Origin: a bacterium
GTDB taxonomy: Bacteria; Chlamydiota; Chlamydiia; Chlamydiales; SM23-39
Direction: 5' to 3'
Assembly: GCA_021818045.1 (NCBI GenBank)
Contig: JAKAFF010000105.1
Span: 1-5,653 of the forward strand
DNA length: 5,653 bases
The notes below the pieces were generated by a model. The model was not told the DNA's origin. It did no database searches and was given only the letters and a program-made list of their open reading frames with translations. Positions 1 through 5,183 of the stretch are shown one piece after another (position 1 is the stretch's first letter; every line of letters starts with the position of its first letter). The translations under genes and the position numbers were made by a program.

Positions 1-45
1 TATCGTAAGTGACCCTATATTTTTAATATTGGGTCACTTACGATA
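1..45. repeat. Near-perfect inverted repeat (hairpin) at window edge, possible bidirectional terminator
   Basis: Bases 1-15 (TATCGTAAGTGACCC) are the exact reverse complement of 31-45. Inside that stem, 17-21 also pairs with 25-29 around a 3-nt loop, with only a T:T mismatch at 16/30, giving about 20 base pairs in 45 nt. It lies 80 nt past the mnmE stop, so it could end the ruvC-ruvA-mnmE transcript. No T-run follows on the plus side, and the minus side is outside the window. A mobile-element end or small palindromic repeat is the alternative. The structure is certain; its role is not. Confidence 0.7.
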
Positions 46-53
46 GATAAATT

Positions 54-107
54 CCGCCAGCTTTCGCGTTGCCCAAAACCAACTTTTGAATTCATTTGTG
101 TATACGC
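54..107 (-). repeat. Dispersed repeat, copy A
   Basis: This segment matches 3391-3445 at 46 of 55 aligned columns, with one single-base gap. The core 79-107 matches 27 of 29 positions. Both copies have the same orientation and lie at or just after the 3' end of a minus-strand gene: here 19 nt after the mnmE stop, there across the stop of the unknown gene at 3430-3954. No function is recognised. A 3'-end-associated repeat family or the remnant of a mobile or duplicated segment would both fit. Confidence 0.65.
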
Positions 108-125
108 ATGTCTATTGTCACGCGA

Positions 126-1469
126 TCATTTTCCTAAGCAAAATTTTGAAAAAATAGCGCTTAAGATGTCTTCTGTGACATTTGTCCCAATAATTGTGCC
201 GAGTTCATATAGAGCCGCGCGCAGATCTGCCGCGACAAACTCGGCGGAAACGCCGCTTTCTAGTCCCTGAATGACAGCGTGGCAATAGTGGATCGCATTG
301 GTGAGGGCTTGGTAGTGCCGCATTTTTGTGATCAACACCTCCTCTTTAGATAGCGCGTTGCCTTTATTCCAAACAAAAGATTCGATCGCTGCTTTGAGAA
401 GATCTAGGCCCGTATGCTCTTTTGCAGACACTGCGATCCCACCAATTGAGGCAGAAGGGGGCATCAGATCTGTTTTATTCCAAATGAGAAGTCGTTTTTC
501 TTTTGGCGCGTGATTGAGAAGCGAAATATCTTCTGGCGATAAGGCGCGCGATGCATCTAAAAGGAGTAAGATTAAATCGGCCTCTTCCATTGCCTTATAG
601 GAGCGGCGAATCCCTTCTTGTTCTACAATCTCGGGTGTTTCTCGAATCCCCGCAGTGTCTACTAATTTAAAATGCAAAGGCCCCAATCGCAGATCTTCTT
701 CCAAAACATCGCGTGTTGTTCCTGCAATCTCGGTCACAATCGCCCGATTTTTTTTCAAAAGGGCGTTCATGAGCGACGATTTGCCGACATTTGGAGCGCC
801 CGCCAAACAAACCGTCAACCCTTCGTGAAGGGCGCGCCCATCATGAAACGTCGCTTGCAATTGTTTCATTTGTAAGGACGCCTCTTGAAGAGAGCCCACC
901 ATCTCTTCCATGGTGGCAAATTCGAGTCCCTCTTCTGGGAAATCCACCCATGCCTCTAAAATGGCAGCTATATCCGTCAAATCGCGTTGAAAGCTGCGCA
1001 CTTTTTCGGAAAGGGCTCCCTCCAATTGCCGCTCCGCATTTTCAAGCGCAAGCTCGCTTTTCGCGGCGATCAGCTCCTGCACCGCCTCAGCTTGAGCCAA
1101 ATCCAATTTTCCATTGAGATATGCCCGTAGAGAAAACTCTCCAGGGCGCGCAGCCCTGGCGCCTACCATAAAAAGCCGCTCCAATACACGCCGCGTGATT
1201 AATTGTCCCCCGTGGCATGAGATCTCCACGCAATCTTCGCCCGTGTATGAGCGGGGGCCTCTCATGACCATCAAAAGCACGCTATCAAGCGGTGAGCCAT
1301 CCTCTTTTAAAATATTTCCGTAGTATGCCATATGGCTTTTGAAAGAGCGGACCACTCTAGAAAAAACTTTCTCTGCGATCGAAATGGCATCGCATCCCGA
1401 AAGGCGAATGACGGCGATCGCCCCCTCGCCTGGCGCTGTTGCGACAGCAGCGATTGTATCTTGGTTCAT
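126..1469 (-). CDS. mnmE: tRNA uridine-5-carboxymethylaminomethyl GTPase MnmE (TrmE)
   Basis: MnmE works with MnmG in the cytoplasm to modify the wobble uridine (C5 position) of certain tRNAs. The 447-residue protein is complete and close to the usual length (about 450). The N-terminal tetrahydrofolate-binding domain starts at DTIAAVATAPGEGAIAVIRLSG (4-25 region) and includes CHGG near 85 and RPGEF at 108-112. A helical region follows. The inserted GTPase domain has G1 GAPNVGKSS (224-232), G2 GTTRD (250-254), G3 DTAG (271-274), G4 NKTD (331-334) and G5 SAK (348-350). The C-terminal CLGK (444-447) keeps the cysteine of the family's C-x-G-K motif. It is the last gene of the ruvC-ruvA-mnmE operon, 24 nt after ruvA. 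No clear Shine-Dalgarno precedes its ATG, which suggests coupling to ruvA translation. Nothing looks broken. Confidence 0.97.
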   Translation of the reverse strand: MNQDTIAAVATAPGEGAIAVIRLSGCDAISIAEKVFSRVVRSFKSHMAYYGNILKEDGSPLDSVLLMVMRGPRSYTGEDCVEISCHGGQLITRRVLERLFMVGARAARPGEFSLRAYLNGKLDLAQAEAVQELIAAKSELALENAERQLEGALSEKVRSFQRDLTDIAAILEAWVDFPEEGLEFATMEEMVGSLQEASLQMKQLQATFHDGRALHEGLTVCLAGAPNVGKSSLMNALLKKNRAIVTEIAGTTRDVLEEDLRLGPLHFKLVDTAGIRETPEIVEQEGIRRSYKAMEEADLILLLLDASRALSPEDISLLNHAPKEKRLLIWNKTDLMPPSASIGGIAVSAKEHTGLDLLKAAIESFVWNKGNALSKEEVLITKMRHYQALTNAIHYCHAVIQGLESGVSAEFVAADLRAALYELGTIIGTNVTEDILSAIFSKFCLGK

Positions 1470-1493
1470 AGCGAGGCTATGATACCATGTTTT

Positions 1494-2081
1494 TCAGATC
1501 TTTTGAAGCGCGGCCGTGATGATTTTGCCTAAATCTTTTTCCCCTTTTTTTTCATCCAGCGCCGCTTGTACCGCTTGCTGTGCTTGCAGCGCGTTATACC
1601 CCAAGTGGATAAGGGCATTCATGGCATCGCCAAGCAACCCTTCGACCGCTTCCAAAGCGACCGGTTTTTCTTTTTTGGCGCCCTTGAACTTGTCCCGCAT
1701 TTCGATCACCAGCCGCTCGGCCGTCTTTTTTCCAATACCTGGAATTTTGCTCAAAATGCGCACATCGGCATTGGCAATGGCTTTTTGAAACATCCCCATC
1801 TCCATATGGCCAATGATCGCAAGTGCCGTTTTGGGCCCAATGCCTGAAATGGTAATTAAAATTTCAAATAGATCTCGCTCCTCTTTAGACAAAAAAGCAT
1901 AGAGCGTATGAGAGTCTTCCCGCACAACGTGTGCGAGCAATAACACAAGTTTTTGTCCCAAATTGGGCAGCCGTGTGTAGGTGCTCAAAGGGATGGTGAG
2001 TCGGTAGCCGATCCCGTTTGCTTCCACAACCGCTTTTGCGGGAGTTTTGTCGATGAGTAAGCCTTGGATTGATTCATACAT
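1494..2081 (-). CDS. ruvA: Holliday junction branch-migration protein RuvA
   Basis: RuvA binds four-way DNA junctions as a tetramer and loads the RuvB helicase for branch migration in recombinational repair. The 195-residue product has the usual length. It opens with the typical MYESIQGLLI strand of the N-terminal OB-fold domain. Two helix-hairpin-helix motifs follow, SGIGPKTALAII (79-90) and PGIGKKTAERLVIEMRDK (114-131). After a lysine-rich linker, a C-terminal RuvB-contacting domain covers about 146-195 (LGYN at 160-163). The frame stays open upstream to an ATG at 2108, but the start at 2081 is preferred: the family begins with M-[IY]-x-x-I-x-G, and a GAGGT lies just upstream. The start is inside ruvC, so the two are probably translationally coupled. 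No ruvB is in the window. Confidence 0.96.
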   Translation of the reverse strand: MYESIQGLLIDKTPAKAVVEANGIGYRLTIPLSTYTRLPNLGQKLVLLLAHVVREDSHTLYAFLSKEERDLFEILITISGIGPKTALAIIGHMEMGMFQKAIANADVRILSKIPGIGKKTAERLVIEMRDKFKGAKKEKPVALEAVEGLLGDAMNALIHLGYNALQAQQAVQAALDEKKGEKDLGKIITAALQKI

Positions 2082-2563
2082 GGGGACCTCAAATGGTGGG
2101 CGCAGCAAATCGCCAAAGCCAGGGCATCTGCTGCATCTTCAGGTTCAGGAAGTTTAGGAAGGCGTAACAGCGCCTGGATCATTTTTTGCACTTGGAACTT
2201 ACTAGCGCCGCCATGGCCAACAACGGAGAGTTTCGCTTTTTTGGGGGCAAATTCGTAAACAGGGATTTTTTTGCGCGCGGCCGCAAGATAGACCATCCCC
2301 TTTGCCATCCCAAGCTTAATCGTGCTTTGCACATTTTTTGAAACGAATTGCGACTCTACAGCAATGGCTGTAGGTGCGTGAGCTTCGATCAGCGCTTCGA
2401 TGCTTTCGAAAAGGATTTTATAGCGTTCGGCCAAAGGGAGTGTGGGAGGCGGGCGAATACACCCGTAATCGATCGGGTGGGAGCGCATATCAATGATCCC
2501 ATATCCTGTGATACGTGTGCCAGGATCAATGCCAAGAATCAAAGAGGGTGCGGAATCTGTCAT
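1985..2563 (-). CDS. ruvC: Crossover junction endodeoxyribonuclease RuvC
   Basis: RuvC is the Mg-dependent nuclease that cuts Holliday junctions symmetrically after RuvAB branch migration. The RNase H-like fold is shown by LGIDPGTRITGYGII near the N-terminus, and all four acidic catalytic residues are present: D13, E70 (AVESQF), D143 and D146 (EDAADALA). The block QFVSKNVQSTIKLGMAKG resembles chlamydial RuvC. The protein is 192 residues, against about 170 for usual RuvC. The family similarity ends near AICCAHH (151-157), and the remaining 35 or so residues are mostly encoded in the 97-nt overlap with ruvA. An in-frame TAG 24 nt upstream limits the start to the ATG at 2563, although no strong Shine-Dalgarno is next to it. 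This is the first gene of the operon. Confidence 0.95.
   Translation of the reverse strand: MTDSAPSLILGIDPGTRITGYGIIDMRSHPIDYGCIRPPPTLPLAERYKILFESIEALIEAHAPTAIAVESQFVSKNVQSTIKLGMAKGMVYLAAARKKIPVYEFAPKKAKLSVVGHGGASKFQVQKMIQALLRLPKLPEPEDAADALALAICCAHHLRSPCMNQSKAYSSTKLPQKRLWKQTGSATDSPSL
2086..2090 (-). promoter_or_regulatory. Ribosome binding site of ruvA
   Basis: On the minus strand GAGGT stands 4 nt before the ATG at 2081-2079. It supports this start over the upstream in-frame ATG at 2108, and it lies inside the ruvC reading frame. Confidence 0.6.
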
Positions 2564-2591
2564 AGGGTGATTAACGAGTCCTCTCTAAGGG

Positions 2592-2620
2592 ATCGTAATC
2601 AATGCAAAGGATTAAAGCAA
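2592..2620 (-). promoter_or_regulatory. Candidate promoter of the ruvC-ruvA-mnmE operon
   Basis: On the minus strand TTGCTT (2620-2615), a 17-nt spacer and TACGAT (2597-2592) match the sigma70-type layout at 3 of 6 and 4 of 6 positions. It would start transcription about 20 nt before the ruvC ATG. The match is modest and rests on position as much as on sequence. Confidence 0.3.
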
Positions 2621-2637
2621 CAGACGCCCAAGAATTG

Positions 2638-2684
2638 GAGACTGACCGCAAACCGAATGTCTATCGGTTTTTGGGGGCAGTCTC
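2638..2684. repeat. Large imperfect hairpin between the unknown gene and ruvC
   Basis: The outer arms GAGACTG (2638-2644) and CAGTCTC (2678-2684) pair exactly. Inside, CC and C pair with G's across two mismatches. Then AAACCGA (2650-2656) pairs with TCGG plus T's (2664-2672), with two extra T's bulged, around a 7-nt loop. It begins 48 nt past the stop of the minus-strand gene 2732-3283 and upstream of the ruvC promoter candidate, so it is well placed to separate the two transcripts. No T-run follows on either strand, so it is not a textbook intrinsic terminator. A structured RNA element is possible. Confidence 0.5.
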
Positions 2685-2731
2685 TGGTTGTGGATTTGAA
2701 GGACGGATCTATTTGTGTCCTGCAAAAGGAT

Positions 2732-3283
2732 TTACCCTACTAGACAAGCTGGCGCGGGTTGAGGGGCGTTTTGCTGTGTTGGATGAGTCATTTTGCCATT
2801 GGGCCCCGGAACAAGAGTGGATGAAACCCAACACTTTTTCTGAGTATTCCAAGTCCATGTGTCGCCAGTTGCGTCCGTTATTGGCGCTTTAGTTGCGGTG
2901 GCTCGTGGTGATGTGGGAGGTGTGCTTTGTGGAGAGGACCGCCGTTGATATGGCACTGCTGCGAGGGGATTGCCTATTGCCTCTTGAACATCAGGTGTGT
3001 TGTGGCTGAGGCAGGAGGAGATTTGGTTGTTCACGGCGTCCCCATATGTTCCGAGTGACAATATGGATAGAAAGACATACATGATGCGAAACAGCACGCC
3101 CATGTTATTAAAAACGAGGTCGATATTTGGTTGGGTCGAAGCAAATACGCGCCCGCGGCTCTCGGATAGCTCGGATGTAAGTCGGTCGCGTAGTTTAGAT
3201 ATTGTAGCATCAATACCGCATGTATCTACCGCGCCTATCCACAGTTGTTCCCATGGACCGGGATTTCGTGTTGGGGAAATCAT
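2732..3283 (-). CDS. Protein of unknown function with one hydrophobic segment and a Pro/Thr-rich linker
   Basis: I do not recognise this 183-residue protein. Residues 1-56 are mixed and polar. A hydrophobic stretch at about 62-80 (GVLFRIMYVFLSILSLGTY) could be one membrane segment or a buried helix. A Pro/Ser/Thr-rich linker runs from about 111 to 136. A tryptophan-containing patch follows (W143, W145, W152), and the tail is rich in Pro and Gln. No signal peptide is seen. Support for a real gene comes from an AAGG 5 nt before the ATG, a good sigma70-like promoter at 3341-3369 and the long open frame. Residues 71-88 align without gaps with 49-66 of the next unknown protein (7 of 18 identical), so the two may be diverged paralogues. 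Lineage-specific chlamydial proteins are often envelope proteins or secreted effectors, but nothing here shows that. A plus-strand frame at 2602-2892 overlaps its 3' end. Confidence 0.7.
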   Translation of the reverse strand: MISPTRNPGPWEQLWIGAVDTCGIDATISKLRDRLTSELSESRGRVFASTQPNIDLVFNNMGVLFRIMYVFLSILSLGTYGDAVNNQISSCLSHNTPDVQEAIGNPLAAVPYQRRSSPQSTPPTSPRATATKAPITDATGDTWTWNTQKKCWVSSTLVPGPNGKMTHPTQQNAPQPAPACLVG

Positions 3284-3340
3284 AATTACCTTGCATTATT
3301 AAATGTTTTATTGTTTTATTTGTATTTTGCTGACTAATAT

Positions 3341-3369
3341 ATTGTATCATTATTGCTGTTGTTTGTGAA
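3341..3369 (-). promoter_or_regulatory. Sigma70-like promoter for the unknown gene at 2732-3283
   Basis: On the minus strand TTCACA (3369-3364), exactly 17 nt and TACAAT (3346-3341) each match the consensus hexamers at 5 of 6 positions. Transcription would begin near 3334, giving a leader of about 50 nt before the ATG at 3283. This is the best promoter match in the window. Confidence 0.55.
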
Positions 3370-3380
3370 TTGATTTAATT

Positions 3381-3407
3381 AAAAATTGATGCGCCCGCTT
3401 TGGCGCA
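3381..3407 (-). terminator. Candidate intrinsic terminator of the unknown gene at 3430-3954
   Basis: On the minus strand a 6-bp GC-rich stem (TGCGCC pairing with GGCGCA, 3407-3402 and 3395-3390, 6-nt loop) is followed after 4 nt by TTTTT (3385-3381). It starts 23 nt past the TGA of that gene. The stem is short and lies inside repeat copy B; copy A does not keep this pairing, so it is not a conserved part of the repeat. Confidence 0.4.
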
Positions 3408-3445
3408 GCCGAAAATCCAACTTTTGAACTCATTTGTGTATATGC
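3391..3445 (-). repeat. Dispersed repeat, copy B
   Basis: This copy is 46/55 identical to 54-107 and has the same orientation. It covers the last codons and the TGA of the gene at 3430-3954 and continues downstream. In copy A the corresponding minus-strand bases also spell I-H-K-stop, but with no gene leading into it. A frame that ignores the stop reads TQM-[NS]-SKVGF in both copies, with a GCG/GCA difference that is silent. This could be chance or a trace of an older coding sequence. Confidence 0.65.
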
Positions 3446-3954
3446 GGAGGGACTTGCTGAGGCATTATCGCTCTGAGGTGGGATAGAATATAATATTTTG
3501 TATTGAGGGGCGCGTCGGGTAGTTTGCGCCAAATCTTGGTAGCCAAGCCGCGCAATGCATCGTCTCTTACATGTTCATTTGGCACCATACGGGGGCGCCA
3601 TAGGCGTTTGTTGGAGCCTTTATTATTCTGACGGCAAATTTTTTTTCGTATCTGATGTGCTTTTGTGGGCGATAGAAGCGGGCGGCAAGGGGGGAATCGA
3701 TGCTGAATGTAACGCGTTGTAGCATCTAGGGCATCAGTTCTTAAAACAGCTTCCTCAATTTGATGCCTTACTCCGTGGTGGTATGTGCAAAACGAAAATA
3801 AATTTAGTATCCGTGAAAAAATTGAATCGTATCCTAGATGAACAAAAATATTTTGCACTTTTTTGGCTGTATCCAGGTGTTGAAAACTGGGATCGAGATT
3901 GTGGCGTGTGACGCAGAGCCTGATGGTAGGATCTATTTTTATTGTCGTGTTCAT
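3430..3954 (-). CDS. Basic protein of unknown function, possible paralogue of the neighbouring unknown protein
   Basis: I do not recognise this 174-residue protein. It is rich in Arg, Lys and His, most clearly at about 95-145 (KAHQIRKKICRQ, KRLWRPRM, RGLATKIWRK). A moderately hydrophobic patch at about 43-58 ends in TYHHGVRHQI, which matches TYGDAVNNQI of the neighbouring unknown protein. IFVHLG at 36-41 likewise matches VFNNMG. There is no signal peptide and no catalytic motif that I can see. The gene lies 146 nt upstream of the other unknown gene on the same strand, but each has its own promoter candidate, and a terminator-like hairpin lies between them. No Shine-Dalgarno precedes the ATG at 3954; the leader is almost pure A/T. 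The stop codon lies inside the dispersed repeat, so the native C-terminus may have been changed by it. No long competing plus-strand frame exists here. Confidence 0.6.
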   Translation of the reverse strand: MNTTIKIDPTIRLCVTRHNLDPSFQHLDTAKKVQNIFVHLGYDSIFSRILNLFSFCTYHHGVRHQIEEAVLRTDALDATTRYIQHRFPPCRPLLSPTKAHQIRKKICRQNNKGSNKRLWRPRMVPNEHVRDDALRGLATKIWRKLPDAPLNTKYYILSHLRAIMPQQVPPHIHK

Positions 3955-4169
3955 TTTTATTATATTTTTTGTGTAATTGTAGTCTTATTATATTATATCT
4001 GTGCATATAATTCATATTAATGTAATTAAAACTTGTTTTGAGGAAATTTTTTAGAATAATGCTAAGCTTCGCTGTGGATCAGCTCTTGTTGCCACGCTCG
4101 TTTGTGTATATTGCGAAATGTTTCGGTATAAGCAAAAATTGCGTATGATGTGTGAAGCAAGAGAAGTAG
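3955..4169. other. AT-rich divergent intergenic region
   Basis: This 215-bp gap separates the minus-strand unknown gene from plus-strand waaF and must hold both promoters. For waaF the best I see is TATGAT at 4144-4149, 20 nt before the ATG, with only a poor -35 (TTTCGG at 4121-4126). GAGAAG at 4161-4166 is a weak ribosome binding site. At 4065-4115 there is a possible third, degraded repeat copy: AGCTT-CGC, then CTC-G-TTTGTGTATAT at 4097-4111, matching copy B at 14 of 15 positions. No small gene or RNA gene is evident. Confidence 0.5.
3992..4020 (-). promoter_or_regulatory. Candidate promoter of the unknown gene at 3430-3954
   Basis: On the minus strand TTAATA (4020-4015), a 17-nt spacer and a perfect TATAAT (3997-3992) fit a sigma70-type promoter, with a second overlapping TATAAT at 3992-3987. 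The leader to the ATG at 3954 would be about 30 nt. The region is so A/T-rich that a chance -10 match is likely enough to lower confidence. Confidence 0.4.
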
Positions 4170-5183
4170 ATGGCACCAAAGAGTATTCTCGTTAGGATGC
4201 CCAATTGGGTGGGCGATTTGGTCATGGCGACCCCCCTGTTAACAGACTTAAGAGAGGCATTTCCTCAAGCCTCTATTACTGCAATGTGCAGGACTCCGCT
4301 ATGCGAATTATTGGAAGAAGATGCAGCGATTGATGAGTTATTTTGCTTCACAAAGCCTGTAAATGATTTTTCTCGACGCCAAGAGAGGGACATTATCGGG
4401 AAAATCCGATCTGGTAAGTACGATATCGGGATTTTAACAACCAATTCGTTTTCATCTGCGTGGTGGTTTTGGCAAGGCAGTGTGAAGAGACGGATTGGTT
4501 ATGCGGGCCATTTTCGAAGATGGCTGCTCAATAAACCTCTCGCGCTTTCGAAGGAAAAAGAGCACCAAGTCAATCGCTATAAGCAGTTGTTAGCCCCTTT
4601 GGGCATTACGCAATCAAAAACTGCTCCCCGGTTATACGTTACGGAAAAAGAGGTGGACGTTTCCAAAGAACTTTTATATCAGCGGGGCTATGTGCGCGGG
4701 GCCAAATTGATAGGGGTGAATCCAGGAGCCTCTTATGGGTCGGCCAAGTGTTGGCCTCTGGAGCGGTTTCGATCGCTTGCCAAAGCGTTGCTTGAAAAAA
4801 CAGATGCGTATGTCGTGTTTTTTGGAGATGCAAATCAGACACAGTTGGTGAAACAGATCGTACAAGGGTTGCCAGCGAGAGTCATGGATTTGTCGGGCAT
4901 CACAAGTTTGCGAGAGCTTGCGTGCATTATCAAAGATTGCAATGTATTAGTGACGAATGATAGCGGGCCTATGCATATTGCTGCGGCCTTTCGCACCCCT
5001 TTAGTTGCTTTATTTGGTTCGACGGATGACGCTGTGACAGGACCTTATGCAAGTTCCGGAGTGGTCATCAATAAACGGGTGCACTGCGCTCCTTGCTTTA
5101 ACAGGGTATGTCCTATCGATTTTCGCTGCATGGAGCAAATTGGTGTAGCAGAGGTCTTGGAGCAGGTATTGCAATATGTTTAG
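4170..5183 (+). CDS. waaF: ADP-heptose--LPS heptosyltransferase II (glycosyltransferase family 9)
   Basis: WaaF transfers the second L-glycero-D-manno-heptose from ADP-heptose to the LPS inner core at the cytoplasmic face of the inner membrane. The 337-residue protein is full length for the family (about 350). The N-terminal Rossmann domain carries NWVGDLVMATPLL (12-24), with the conserved Asp at 16. The C-terminal nucleotide-sugar domain has NPGASYGSAKCWP (184-196, K193), TNDSGPMHIAAA (262-273) and LFGSTD (281-286). The cysteine-rich tail HCAPCFNRVCPIDFRCM (305-321) is typical of WaaF rather than WaaC. The start is well placed: SILVRMPNWVGD follows directly, and GAGAAG lies 3 nt upstream. 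It overlaps the next GT9-like gene by 8 nt, consistent with one operon. Acceptor position is inferred from family; the true sugar could differ in this lineage. Confidence 0.93.
   Translation: MAPKSILVRMPNWVGDLVMATPLLTDLREAFPQASITAMCRTPLCELLEEDAAIDELFCFTKPVNDFSRRQERDIIGKIRSGKYDIGILTTNSFSSAWWFWQGSVKRRIGYAGHFRRWLLNKPLALSKEKEHQVNRYKQLLAPLGITQSKTAPRLYVTEKEVDVSKELLYQRGYVRGAKLIGVNPGASYGSAKCWPLERFRSLAKALLEKTDAYVVFFGDANQTQLVKQIVQGLPARVMDLSGITSLRELACIIKDCNVLVTNDSGPMHIAAAFRTPLVALFGSTDDAVTGPYASSGVVINKRVHCAPCFNRVCPIDFRCMEQIGVAEVLEQVLQYV

Noticed and set aside
328..1532. Several plus-strand open frames of 60-108 codons opposite mnmE.
   Set aside because: They lie antisense to a clearly conserved gene and show no motifs; they are shadows of its codon use.
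2082..2108. Upstream in-frame ATG for ruvA, adding nine residues.
   Set aside because: RuvA proteins begin at the strand starting M-Y-E-S-I-Q-G, and GAGGT directly precedes the ATG at 2081.
2602..2892. Plus-strand open frame of 96 codons starting with ATG.
   Set aside because: It has no clear ribosome binding site, overlaps the minus-strand unknown gene (which has a promoter and a ribosome binding site), runs through the large hairpin and the ruvC promoter candidate, and shows no recognisable motif. A small real gene is not excluded.
3234..3242. DnaA-box-like CTATCCACA, and a similar TGATCCACA on the minus strand near 4072-4080.
   Set aside because: Each has a mismatch to TTATCCACA, they are far apart and not clustered, and no dnaA, dnaN or AT-rich unwinding array accompanies them, so no origin is supported.
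3350..3532. Minus-strand 60-codon frame through repeat copy B.
   Set aside because: It lies mostly in another frame of the unknown gene and the repeat. Only the repeat-derived part is conserved with copy A, so it is treated as part of the repeat observation, not as a gene.
3755..4015. Minus-strand frame of 86 codons upstream of and overlapping the unknown gene at 3430-3954.
   Set aside because: It begins in the AT-rich promoter region, has no ribosome binding site, and overlaps the longer frame that shares a motif with the neighbouring protein.
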